From assembly GCA_026873275.1 (NCBI GenBank), contig JANTUC010000007.1, positions 1,922,001-1,986,000 of the forward strand: DNA of 64,000 bases, written 5' to 3'. The position numbers and the translations under genes were made by a program. Below the pieces are notes generated by a model. It made no database searches, had not been told where the DNA came from, and was given only the letters and a program-made list of their open reading frames with translations. Positions 21,555 to 32,465 of the stretch are shown piece after piece. Each line of letters starts with the position of its first letter. Within the stretch, counting starts at the first letter, position 1. This stretch comes from Pseudopithomyces maydicus (Eukaryota > Ascomycota > Dothideomycetes > Pleosporales > Didymosphaeriaceae).

Positions 21555-22672
21555 TTACTGATCCTTCTTCTGCGCCTGCTTCGCCTCGTTCTCAAGATGA
21601 TGTCTCACACCTCTCCGAACACCCTCATCCAGTTCAACAAGCGGATAATACCCAAGCCTCCTCTTCGCCTTGTCAATGCTGTGGTATTTGCACAGCGTAC
21701 TGTACCGCACCTGCTTCCGCGTGAGATTAGGCGTCTTCCCCAACGCCCAAAACGCCCACTCAAGCACTCCCCCAATCGCCCACGCAAAGTCGCTGTCCAA
21801 CTTCCACACGCTGCGCAGCGGCAAGCGGTCTCCGCACTCGTGCCACACCGCGCGAGCAAAGTCCCAGAAGTACACCGGCTGACCGTTCGTGATGAAGAAG
21901 GCTTCGCCATCTACGCGCTCATGGTCCAGCGGAACGGTGGGAATCATCCGGTGGGATACGAGGAGTCCCTGCACGGCGAGGAGATGCCCAAACGCCACGT
22001 TCTCGACGTACGTGAAGTCGAAGAGGTTCTCGTTGGGGCCGACCTGGAACTTGGTCTGGCCCTTGCGGTAGGCGCCCACCATGGGGGGAATGAGCTGGAC
22101 GTCGCCCTCGCCGAAGATGCCAGCGGGTCTGATGGCGCACGTCAAAAAGTTCGCGGGTGTGCGGTTTGCCTCGAGGACGGTGAGCTCGGCGATCGCCTTG
22201 GTGGTGGTGTAGTATTCTGGCTGGGCATCGCCGAGGACCATTGGCCATGCCTCTGTGGCGTTGACGAGCTCGGTTTCGGGGCCGAGGACGACGCTCGCCG
22301 AGGAGGTGTAGACGAAGGCTTTGACGCCGGATTCCTGGGCGGCTTGGAGGAGGTTCTTGGTTCCTTGGATGTTGACCTTGTCGTGGACGGCGGCGGGGAG
22401 GTGGAAGTGGGGGATGCCGTGTGGATTACTGCGTCAGGCTTGAGTTGCTTGAAGAGCTTTTGGAGGAGGGCGAGGTCGGTGATGTCGGCGTCGTGGTAGG
22501 AGACTTGGGAGGAGGCATGGCGGTTGGATGAGGTGCGTAGATCGAGTACGGAGACGGTGCTGTTAGGATGGCGCTTGATGATCAGGGACACGATGTGGGA
22601 GCCGAGGAAGCCGCAGCCGCCGATCACTACGACGTGCCCAAGGGAGGGTACAGGCTGTGGACGGGCAGACAT
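21555..22672 (-). CDS. erg26: Sterol-4-alpha-carboxylate 3-dehydrogenase (Erg26), one frameshift
   Basis: NAD-dependent decarboxylating dehydrogenase of the C4-demethylation step in ergosterol synthesis, an ER-associated 3-beta-HSD family enzyme. The start (ATG at 22672) gives the Rossmann motif VVVIGGCGFLGSHI (residues 14-27) and PDAVIHTASP. Then the frame changes and continues HDKVNIQGTKNLLQAAQESGVKAFVYTSSASVVLG, the active-site PEYYTTTKAIAE (Y-x3-K), AIRPAGIFGEGD and YVENVAFGHLLA, to a stop at 21555-21557. The break lies at the five-C run (plus-strand G run 22409-22413); one more C restores a continuous frame. Erg26 is essential in yeast and both halves are well conserved, so a sequence error is more likely than a pseudogene. 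No intron is apparent. Confidence 0.88.
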
Positions 22673-23013
22673 GGTGGGTCAATTGAGGGATGCTGGTGTT
22701 GTTGCGGTCGCGCGGAGGTAAGGTTATGGGGTGGTCCCGCAAGTTTGTGGCCCCCGGGCAAGCTCAAGCCAGGGTCTGTCTGGGCACCTAGGCATTTCGT
22801 GCCGTCTTCCTTCAGGAGGCGTGCGCCTCTCAATTTATTCCAGTGAGATATCTCGGGAGGGTCACATTTGCGTTGGAAGTGAGAGCGAGAAGCGCCCTGC
22901 GACCCGGCTGACTGGGCGAGGCAAAAGCGGGGGTTTTCGAGCTCTTGAAAGTTCGCGCGCGCTCTTCACCTTCCCCACCACGACGCGACCACGATGGCTT
23001 ACGCGACCGAGCC
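22673..23013. other. Divergent promoter region erg26 / UBE3D-like gene
   Basis: 341 bp between divergent starts. No gene or clear element identified. Confidence 0.45.
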
Positions 23014-24881
23014 ATGCCGCCTTCAACCTCCACGCTTCCTGCGTCTGCCTACGAAGCGCTTGGTCTTTCGGAAGAGGTAGTGCGGATAGCGACGACCCCG
23101 AGGCCCATACCAACCCCTATAGCTTCCCCGAACCTGCTGCAGGACGCGCCCGAGCCTGAACAGCGGCTGGCTATGAACGAGTCCTCGATCACGCTCTACG
23201 CTGAGCTTCTTCTGCACATCCGCACAGTTACCCTGTTCGCATCGCTACGCACAGTGCACAACCGCGAAACGAAGGCGAGGCTGGCTAGCAATGGATGCGC
23301 CATTACCGTCACCCACGAAGGCGTCTCTGCTACGATCCGACTACCCATACAAGTCGAAGGCGGCGGTGATGCGTCGCTGTCGCTACCAGCAAGCCCTCCA
23401 AGTAAGGACCTAACTTTGCGGTTGCAGATTGAGGAGAAGGAGGGCTCGAATATGCTTGGGACGTTGCTGTCCGAGGAGCGCAAATCTAACATCGTGCCAT
23501 GGACCGGTACTTCCCTCGGCGACACGGAAAAGGTGACCGTCTATTGCAAGTGTTGCCAGCAAGTCATACTGCCGGCAGGCATGATTCGAGAGTGGAGAGA
23601 TCTACCCAACGAGAACTGGGCGGAGATGATGGACTTCTGGCATTGCCATAAGCCTGATGAGCACCATCTTCACGACCACGCGCAGAAGGACGCTATAGGA
23701 AAGAAGGGCTATTCTGCCGGTAACAGGCTACAAGCCACAGAAGGTGTAGGCTTTGTCGACCTTGCAAGTTTCTTGCTCAAGGCTGGAGACTGTCAAGGGA
23801 TCGAGGTAGGTTTTACTATTTCCTTGCAACCCGTGAGCACTCGGCGAGTGTACATCGTTGGGCATAAAAGAACGTGGACTCGGCCTCTCAATGGCGTTGT
23901 CGCGGATACAAACGCCCTAGAAGAACGTTGCTCCGCACAAAACTCGCACGCCTTCAGATCCTCGCCTCTGGTGGATGGGCCTGTTGGTGCTGTGGGGGAG
24001 CGGCTTGGTCGTTTCACTGCCATTCTTCCAGAGGTCCTTGGGAATGGCGGGATAGAGCAAGCTACATTCCGTAAAAATTCATATCAAGTTCATCTTTTTA
24101 CCGCCTTCTTCTTCACATCATCTCCAGCTTGTGTGTGCAATTGTGCTGACTGGTATTAGACTACAAGTGCCTCGTTGCTATGCGCCCAATGCAAGCATAT
24201 CCTAGGCACCCCCGATCCCACCGCCAACGGCCACCGCATCTGGAAATGGTGCATCGGTATCTCTTCCTCCGCAACCGCAGAGGCAAAGGCAATCGCAAAC
24301 ACCAGCACCACAGCCTCCACACCTTCACCCGAGCCACCCCAGTCACCCACTTCAAGCCCCAAGACCACAGCATCACCCGCTCACCCTCTCTCTCCCACAG
24401 CCCCACCCACCTCCTTCCCACCCCAAAAATGGATCTCCGCCCGCCTCCTCTTCCTCATCGACAACCTCAACGTCCGTCGTTTTCACGTGCACCCCTCCGC
24501 GCCGCCCTCCTCCGCACCAGCATCACCAGCACCACCCGTCCCCTCGCTCCTCCTCTGGGCCTTCACACCCGACCTCTTCTTCTCCTCGTCCATCGGCGGC
24601 CGCGGGCCGACCCGCGCGATGAAGGTATTTTGGAGAAGGCAGACGTGGGCATCGCCGAAGGCGGGGAGCCGGAAAAGGCCGACGAGGAGGAGGTCGAATT
24701 CCCTGAGGAGTTGTATGCGGAGTTGGAGGGGGCGTTGGTGGGGAGTCAGGCTGTGCTACCAGGGGGCGCGAGGAGGTTCCAGGGGTGGGAGGTTGGGTTG
24801 CTGGAGAGGTTTGATGGGGAGGGAATGGGTGGGGAGGTGGGAGGCGAGGCGGGAGGGGAAGGTGGGCAGGCGCGGGAGTGA
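23014..24881 (+). CDS. UBE3D-like (HECT-like, ubiquitin-conjugating enzyme E2-binding) protein, one frameshift
   Basis: Family of proteins that bind E2 enzymes and have HECT-like ligase activity (DUF2351/UBE3D). Visible blocks: YAELLLHIRTVTLFASL, VTVYCKCCQQVILPAGMIREWRDLP followed by NENWAEMMDFWHCHKP (a CxxC plus the family signature), GVGFVDLASFLLKAGDCQGIE, then SLLCAQCKHILG and GHRIWKWCI after an intron ending at 24160 (ATTAG). It ends with LLLWAFTPDLFFSSS and RAMKVF. The C-terminal block (VEFPEELYAELEGAL to FQGWEVGLLERF) is in another frame. One missing T in TTTT at 24628-24631 would join them. Exon structure between about 23808 and 24160 is uncertain: one long intron from GTAGGT, or two introns around a short exon. 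The start at 23014 is the first in-frame ATG; 23173 is also possible. Confidence 0.8.
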
Positions 24882-27800
24882 GTGATGTGATACACAAAGA
24901 TTTTTTTAGTACACAGAGTAATTAGAATTGAATACACTTGTACCTATTGAGGAGCGTTATATCTATTGAGAAGTGCGAATTGCTGTTATGGTGTTGCTGT
25001 CATGATGGTTCAGGATACTGTTTATCATTTGCGCAACGTCAGTCCCCCGTTTGAGCGGATCGCTCCCTACTGATTTATACACCACGCACGCCGTTTTTGG
25101 TCTTTAGATAGAAATATTTGGGTTCAAGTGGCGTGATTAGTATGAGAGACACGCTGCAAAGCAAATAAACCCGTCCGAGAGAGTAAACGAAGGCATAATG
25201 ACCAGCCTTTATCTCCACATAAGTCTCTCCCAAAACCATTCTCACACATCAAAAGCACCCTGTCTCCAATCCCATTATCCAGAGACTTGAGAGTATCGAG
25301 TAGCCCGCGCACCTTCCCACCCCGCCCCGTCGCGCCTTCCACACCTTGCCTCTCTCACCTCACCCGTTTGCTCAATCACCACACGTAACCCGTCACCCAC
25401 CACAAAATACAAACCACCAAAACCACTACTATCATAATTTATATATTTAAGTCTATTTACAAGCCCTATATCTAATATCCGGTTAGAGATTATTCCATCG
25501 AAATCACCGCTTGACATCAGCCTTTGATCGGGACGGACCAGCTGGTTATTGAGGGCCCTACGGGGAGCAGGGCTGTCCGTTCAACCCATGGGTTCGACTC
25601 CCGGGTTTGACACGTAATGCTCCAGCGGTGATTTCCTTTTTGCAATTTTTTTGCTTGTGTTCTCTCAACGGCGGCGTGGGGTAACTTGGTTGGGTGGTTA
25701 TGATTAATAGATAGTATATATGCTTATGACGCGATTTTTTATATGGATTGGTTTGGTTGAATGATAGTAATAGTGGCTGAATCGCGGAGGAATGGTGGCA
25801 ATGTGTTGACTTAGAACGGGTGCTAATAGTGTTTGTATCAGGCGAGATCATAATAATGATAGTGGAAGAGCGAAGAAGCTGGTTGGGGTGGGAGCGAAAA
25901 AAGCCATTTCCAGTACCATGGCTGAGATACATAATATACTAAAACATATAAGTAATATTTAGTGGGCTATATACAGAATATCATGGATCGCTCTACAACT
26001 AATGACTATCCATCTAGATAAGTGGATACCTCAAACAAAGCTTTACCGGGAGTATCAAGGCATTTCTGTATGGCCTTAGTGAATTCACATGAAGTATAGC
26101 TCTGGTCATTACTGCGGTGTCGGTACACTATGGGGATTATGAGTCCCAGCAAGTAGAGAATATGCCCCAATCCGGTTAGTGCTACATTGTCAACACTTCA
26201 ATCGTGGCTCACTACCTCTACCATAATAAAGGGCTGAAGACTTGGTGCAAAGCTACCCAGGATCTACCCAATGGTATATCGCACTGTACCGCTGGTACCA
26301 AACGAAAACTTTGATGTTGAGCGCTAGAAGCCTTGTCATCACACCATGGCACGAAGACCCAACAAATACCTCAGAATACGGAGTACTTCTATATATACCC
26401 ACAACACCTCCCCCAGAATCATCATCATCGAGCACCACTCATGAACAGCGCTGTCTGGAACCACCACGACTCCAGACAAAGCCTCTATCTGCAAACTGGG
26501 ACCACACCTTGAATGCAGGAAGAGGGGGAAAGAGGGATGGACTTCCCTTCCCAGCGAGAGACCGCGTTGGGCAGATGATGAAACAGGAGCCGAAAGGCTC
26601 GTGGGCGTTGGCTCGACTCGACGCTTGAGGGCGTTGGGCAGCGGCGTGCACACTGTCTGAGTCCTACATACGCGTGTCGATTGTAGATTGGAGGGGGAGA
26701 AGTAAAAGCAGGTGGATAGGAACGATGGAAATGTGCTTGACTGCCGGAGAGAAGGTATGTCATCCCGTGCTTCTTCCCCCACAAAACAGCCTTGGAACTC
26801 GTGACGGAGTTGACGTTGTGGTACTTTGCATATCTGTTCAAATATCGTTTGCTAACTACATATCTGCATCTTTTTTTTTAAAGAACTCAAAACTCTCAAA
26901 ATGAAAGTCGGTTTGACTCATTACAACTAGCTTATTTCTGCTGTCGGGATGCAAAAGATTTGAAAGTACAAAACTGGTGTTCGGCTGACTTTCGTAGGGG
27001 CTAATGTGCAAACTACTTGGAACTACAAACAAGGCCACCCAGGGCCACGTTTCGGGACGCCGCACATGGCTTACCTCATGCAAATTTAGGAGGATTCTCA
27101 GTCTAGGAGGATTGACAAGGCCATTTTTAAGCTAAAAACCTCCTAAGAAAGCCGGCTGCACCTATCTTGCCGACGGCCGGACGGACAAAGTGCTCGAGGC
27201 GGGTGGTACAAACGCCTTGCCACGTAGGATCTGTGCTCTGCTCTAGATTGAGAAGCGCGCAAATGTGCGATGCATGTTTCAGGTTCGTGCGCAAAAGCGA
27301 GCGAAAGACGTAGAAAGGTGCCCACCTTGATCATCAATCGTTGCTCGCGTGGGAAGACTCGCCAAGTAACGGTGGTCGGGCCCACGACAGCGCCGCCGCC
27401 CGGCCCGGGGGATGGGTTGGCCCCCACATGATCCGGTGAGCACTTGTTGCAGTCGCCACAGACAGGAGCGCGGAGGTGTACGTAGTCGTTTTAGGGAGGA
27501 CTTGCGACTCGTTGCAGACGGCGATCAGCAAGACGAGAAGGTGGTGGAGCTCGTGCTGGCGCAGGTTAATCTATACGCGCTGGCCAGAGCCCGCCGTCCA
27601 CGCCGTGCGCTCTGCGACCCGCGCTGGAAACACTCTCCAGATGGCGCAGTTCGTGGTTCACAGCCTCAGGCACTGTGGATCCCTGCGCGGTGCGGCCATT
27701 GGTAAGCGGCCGGCGCCTCTAGTGCATATGCAGCGTTTCCTCGTAGGGTTGACCGGTCCAAGCCTCGCGTCTCAGAGCGACACGGCGAGCAGTGTTTGGA

Positions 27801-28663
27801 AGGTCGCTGGGAACCGGTCGCGGGGCTGTTCACGTCTGTGACCGCCCTTTGGGTCGGTCTTCAGGGCGCCCTGGTGGACCCTGTGTGCACAAGTGGCGGA
27901 CTTGCACTCTCCCCAACTCATGCACCCGTCGCCAGCACGCACACGACGGCGTGCGCCAGACGACGACGCAGCTTGCGTCTCCACAGGGAGCAACGACATG
28001 ACGCAGGCACGCCCGTCCGCGTTATTCACGTCGAAACCGCGTCGCAATGGCGAATAATCGGGTCCCATCGTATTGTGAACATGCGCGCTTACTATTGACG
28101 ACGGGGCTTGGGTCACTAGCGGCATTTCGACCTCCAGGCAACACTTGGCACATGGGTGACGACCACTTTCTCCAGATCAACCATCACCTTTCTTTCCCAT
28201 CCCACTCCACACTCTCTGCTCTGCCCTCCGTTTTGCGCCTGTATCCTGAGGCTTCGTCACCTGGCTTTTGCGCTTTACCCGCCCTTGTTCGTTGCATACC
28301 CCTCCGTGCCGTAACCCGTCTTACGCTGCACCGCCCTCTTATACCGACAACTCCCGCTGCAATCCCCACCCGCTTGTCAGCGCCCTTTACCTCAGTCCAG
28401 AGCTCCTGATAGCGAGCCCGCCTTTCTCATCAATTACCCTCCACAAATACTCGACTGTTCATGAAAGCTTGAACATCCAGCCTCTCGACAGCTCCATTCA
28501 TCATCATTCACCAACTCACGCCCAGCCGGATCGCCCCGTTACTACCACTCTTCCCGATCTGGTAGGCGGCCTCCAAGCGTGACTCCCATTCGACCTGCAC
28601 CTCTGGTCGTGAGTCACAGAGAGAGTCGCGACCTGTCCGTACTTCAAAACAGTCACAGCCATC
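24882..28663. other. Large intergenic region with one SINE-like element
   Basis: 3.8 kb without a recognisable gene. A SINE-like element lies at about 25420-25680 (separate entry). The last ~550 bases before 28664 are C/T-rich and gene-proximal, likely promoter and leader of the zinc-finger gene. The middle (27.1-28.1 kb) is GC-rich with unsupported short frames. Confidence 0.5.
25420..25680 (+). repeat. tRNA-derived SINE-like element, copy 4
   Basis: Head with GGACCAGCTGGTTAT (25535-25549) and the B-box GGGTTCGACTCCC (25590-25602). GACACGTAATGCTCCAGCGGTGATTT and a T-rich linker follow. The upstream part shares ATAATTTATAT and CACCGCTTGACATCAGCC with copies 5-7. Confidence 0.65.
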
Positions 28664-31075
28664 ATGTCGGCATCTCACTCTCACCCCCGCCGCCGGCCTA
28701 TTAAGGCATCGGTCCCTTCCCTCTCAACCCATCAAATGTCGCTGCGAAAGAGCGGAACCTTCCATTCGCCCAAGTCGGTCGCGTCTGATGTATGTGACTT
28801 GGACAACCATCACTACATGCCACGCCGCTCGCCAACAAGCCCCGAGGAACTCGAGCAACTTGTTCAAGACTCTAGCGTCCGTCGAGTACAGGACCTACTC
28901 GACGACTTCGACAAGAGGGTTGCTGGACACAAGTCTTCCTCTACTGGTTCCAACATCCTGTCCGACCCGGAGGTCCTGCCCGTCCCTGGTCTATTCCTGA
29001 CTAGTACCAGGCTGGAGGCCTCCCACATGGATGTTGATCCACAACCAAAAGCCCAACAAGCATCGCATGAACACGCCTCCGATAGTGGCCTTGGTTCCAG
29101 CATCGGTTCGAAATACGGTAAGTCCCACCTGCAACATCCCGCCTTGCAGGACCCGCTCTCTGACATACATAAAGAACAATCGTCTGCCCGTGAATCTGTT
29201 AGCACTTCTGTTTCTACTTCTCACGCCGCCATCACACGGTCATTCACTGCACTTGGCAGTGCCGAAGAGAAGCGCGGCTTGAGCGACTATGCTGCAGAAC
29301 AGATCCGCCAGTACATTGTAGAACCAATCCTCGCTGAGGCGGCTCTGAAAGACTTCCATCCATTGATCGAAGACGTTCCTCGTCGGATAGGTGAGAAGAA
29401 CATTTGCAACCTGCGCGACCTCGAAAAGACCTTGATCTTCCTGGCACCGGTAAGTGGAATTCGATATCTTTCTGAGTGTGCAGAAGCTTACTGCATTCTT
29501 CGTGGTTTTAAGGAGTTATCGGCAACACCGGATTCGTATCTTAAGTTCTGCGAGCGATCAATTCAACTCTTGCATACGACCGTGGACCGACTTCCTATTG
29601 CAGCTCAGCGCCTTCCTTCCGACCGCCCTTACACTAACCACTACTTTCTCGATTTGGTCGAACAGATTAGAAGATACGCCGCAATCATGGCCGCCACCCG
29701 CCGCAAGGAGGAGAATGGGGACGAACTCGACGAGATGGACTACTCTCGGTATGCAAACACACCATTTGCTCTGGCCATCCGTGCAACGCTGACGTGTGGA
29801 AGTGATGAAAAGATTACCCTGCGGGGCGGGTTGAGCCAGAATGGCCGCCCGATTGAGTTAGTACGAAACAAGAACGGCAAGACAATTCCTCTTGCCGACA
29901 ATGCTGATAGCATTGCTACCGGTTCTTCCGCCAAGCGAGCGTTGCCGGACGATGATGGCGTGGATGCGGATGAGGTCACTCGATCAATGGCTCGCCGGAG
30001 AAAATCCGACAAGCCTGGTGATGTGATGCATATTTGCCGTGACTGCAACAAGGAGTTCAAGCGACCATGCGACCTCACCAAGCACGAGAAGACCCACTCT
30101 CGCCCCTGGAAGTGCACTGAGGAGAAGTGCAAGTACTACGAGCTTGGCTGGCCGACCGAGAAAGAACGCGAGCGCCACATCAATGATAAGCACTCGAACG
30201 CTCCCGCCCTGTACACTTGCCGGTACCCACCCTGCCCATACAATTCAAAGCGCGAGTCGAATTGTAAGCAGCACATGGAGAAGGCGCACGGTTGGGAATA
30301 CGTTCGATCTAAGAGCAACGGCCGAAAGAAATCCAAGCCGACTGGTAGCGATCGCTCCCCACCAACCCCGCTGACGCCATTCATGGGCACTCCTCAGTCA
30401 GCTGGTCTGTCTACACCGATCACGCCCTTCGCACATTCGCCTTCTGTGCCATTGATGGACAACTTTGGTTTCAATCAGTACGGCTTCGGTACGCCTTCGC
30501 TCAACACTCTCAATGTCAACGGTCTACCAGTAGACATCCGGCGAGACTCCGTAACGACTAACGGATCAGCGCTTACATACTCGTCCGGCCACTCTCCAAT
30601 GGAGCCGACATCGTTTGAAGATGCTGTGACACCGGAAGATTCTTCTATCAATCACAACGATATCTATAACAACTGTGGGCCCACCTTGAACACCAATCTC
30701 ACCGGTGTCTACCAGCAACACACACCTGCCATGAGCACCGGATTTGATTTTAATCCTCTGCAATTTCCCATTACATCGGGCAACAACAATGTTCCTCAGC
30801 TTTCCCCGAGTGGACAAGCCGACATGACATTGTTCTCGCCTCAGCAGATGCACCTCGACGAAGGGTTTGGTGACATGGACACCATGTTCTCCGCTCCCAC
30901 TGGCGATTTCGATTTGTACCCAAATTCGGGATCGTCGAACATGCCCTTGATGGGAGGAACTTCAGGTTTCTTTCCCGAAATGAACAATTTTGGCGTGGGC
31001 GGCCAATTCGACAACATGTACATCGAACCAACTACCATGGACGACCTGATGGCGAACTACAGCAACCATCAATAG
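28664..31075 (+). CDS. C2H2 zinc-finger transcription factor
   Basis: Probable nuclear DNA-binding regulator; no target known. The unspliced frame is 803 codons. I infer three introns whose lengths are multiples of three and which contain no stop: 29118-29174 (57 bp, GTAAGT), 29450-29512 (63 bp, GTAAGT) and 29749-29802 (54 bp, GTATGC with GCTGAC branch). The spliced protein is then 745 residues. Three C2H2 units lie at about residues 397-490: ICRDCNKEFKRPCDLTKHEKTH, WKCTEEKCKYYELGWPTEKERERHINDKH (atypical spacing) and YTCRYPPCPYNSKRESNCKQHMEKAH. Conserved blocks precede them (DYAAEQIRQYIVEPIL, LEKTLIFLAP, YFLDLVEQIRRYA). The Ser/Pro/Asn/Gly-rich C-terminal half is probably an activation region. 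It belongs to a recurrent uncharacterised mould family. Confidence 0.88.
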   Translation: MSASHSHPRRRPIKASVPSLSTHQMSLRKSGTFHSPKSVASDVCDLDNHHYMPRRSPTSPEELEQLVQDSSVRRVQDLLDDFDKRVAGHKSSSTGSNILSDPEVLPVPGLFLTSTRLEASHMDVDPQPKAQQASHEHASDSGLGSSIGSKYGKSHLQHPALQDPLSDIHKEQSSARESVSTSVSTSHAAITRSFTALGSAEEKRGLSDYAAEQIRQYIVEPILAEAALKDFHPLIEDVPRRIGEKNICNLRDLEKTLIFLAPVSGIRYLSECAEAYCILRGFKELSATPDSYLKFCERSIQLLHTTVDRLPIAAQRLPSDRPYTNHYFLDLVEQIRRYAAIMAATRRKEENGDELDEMDYSRYANTPFALAIRATLTCGSDEKITLRGGLSQNGRPIELVRNKNGKTIPLADNADSIATGSSAKRALPDDDGVDADEVTRSMARRRKSDKPGDVMHICRDCNKEFKRPCDLTKHEKTHSRPWKCTEEKCKYYELGWPTEKERERHINDKHSNAPALYTCRYPPCPYNSKRESNCKQHMEKAHGWEYVRSKSNGRKKSKPTGSDRSPPTPLTPFMGTPQSAGLSTPITPFAHSPSVPLMDNFGFNQYGFGTPSLNTLNVNGLPVDIRRDSVTTNGSALTYSSGHSPMEPTSFEDAVTPEDSSINHNDIYNNCGPTLNTNLTGVYQQHTPAMSTGFDFNPLQFPITSGNNNVPQLSPSGQADMTLFSPQQMHLDEGFGDMDTMFSAPTGDFDLYPNSGSSNMPLMGGTSGFFPEMNNFGVGGQFDNMYIEPTTMDDLMANYSNHQ

Positions 31076-32465
31076 GTCAGTGCGCATTTTTATCCGTGTT
31101 CCGACGGTGAATGCGCTTGATGAGTGACCACTTTCGGTCATGATTCATCACAAAGTCGGCTGCCACAATTTCAACGATTAGCTAGCGAAGATTTGCATAC
31201 TTCATTTTTTGGACTTTTTTTTGACATGTAGCGACGGCCTTTTTATTATTTGGGCGTCCGGGGGTATTTCTAGCGATGGATCTGCATGAATGTGCTCTTG
31301 CGAGAGCCCTGTTGATGATGGAAGCACAAGGTTTGCCGGGTCTGGTTTTTGGAGTGCGATTGCACGAAAATAACAGAAAATCCTCAAAAACAAACGCCCT
31401 TTGTTTTCCTGGGTTTACGGCTTTTATTAGCATAGATATCTTTGGCTCGATTTGATCTCCCCCTTTTTTTTTCCTGCAGAAGGATGGGTTGAGGTCGCCA
31501 GATAGTGTACAATATATAATGATGGAGGACATGTTCATTCCCGTGCGAGTCGTGACAGGTTGTGTGGACGGAAGATGTAGTAGTAAGGTGAGGTTCGGGA
31601 TACTGGGATTGCGAGGTATTATCTAATACTGCACCCCAGACCGACTGGAGGGTTTAGCGTCGTGCTGATCGTTTGGTCCGCCCAAGTCCTGTGCCTAGGT
31701 GGAGGAGTTCATGCCGTGACTTGGCTTTGAGTCCAGCACCGCGCCAGGCGCCCCCGCTGTCTGGCACGATGACTCTGAGAGGTTTGATATCAACCAGCTT
31801 CACTCGTATGACGTAGAGACAGGCAGTGAGGTAAAACATTTGGAATGCGTTTACAGTTTCAGACAATCAGGCACAGGTCCAGACAAGTTCAGAGTTCACG
31901 CTGCGCAAACACAAAGCCAGACAGGCACCACGCCACTCGGCCAGAGGTTGCTCCAGGCTGCTCTGGTGGTGAGTCCACCACCGGGCAGGCGTATCGCGCC
32001 TCCAAGTCCGCTCCAACCGGTGCGGACTTGAAGATCGCTATCACCCTCATTGGCAACCGAGGGTCCGCTAGGCGGCGTCGGTGTTAGCGCCAATAGTTCG
32101 AACCGCGCCCGTCTGAGCTGAGACCAATTACCGTCACGGACTCCAGTCGACGACAGGGGCCACGTCCTTGCATGGACGTTTCATGTAAGTAGACATGCCC
32201 CCTCCGATGCCGTGCTGCTCGAAGTCTTCAACTTCGTCACTCTCTCTCGAGGCGGAGCCAGTCCTGCCTCTGGACCTTTCAGTCACTCTCTCGCAACCTT
32301 TGGTCCCTTGTGGCCGCGACAATCATTACAGGGAACACGCCGGACGTGTTTCCATCTCGAAGCTCATCGCGAGCACACAACATCGACGACATCTAGTCAA
32401 ACGGACGCGAAACTTCCGGTCCTCACACGTGCGCGGGTTCGTCATACACAGGCATTTGGAGCAAC
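31076..32465. other. Intergenic region
   Basis: 1.4 kb containing the zinc-finger gene 3' end and the MFS gene promoter. A TTCGAACC near 32090 looks like a T-loop but has no matching stem, so no tRNA is called. Confidence 0.5.

Noticed and set aside
21546..22499. 317-codon plus-strand open frame over erg26
   Set aside because: Exact antisense of a well-supported dehydrogenase gene; no independent similarity.
25535..25602. A genuine tRNA gene at the tRNA-like heads
   Set aside because: A and B boxes are present but acceptor and anticodon stems do not form convincingly, and the sequence recurs with a common non-tRNA body, so it is a SINE-like repeat.
32050..32130. tRNA suggested by TTCGAACC
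   Set aside because: The flanking bases do not pair as a T stem and no D or anticodon arm is found.
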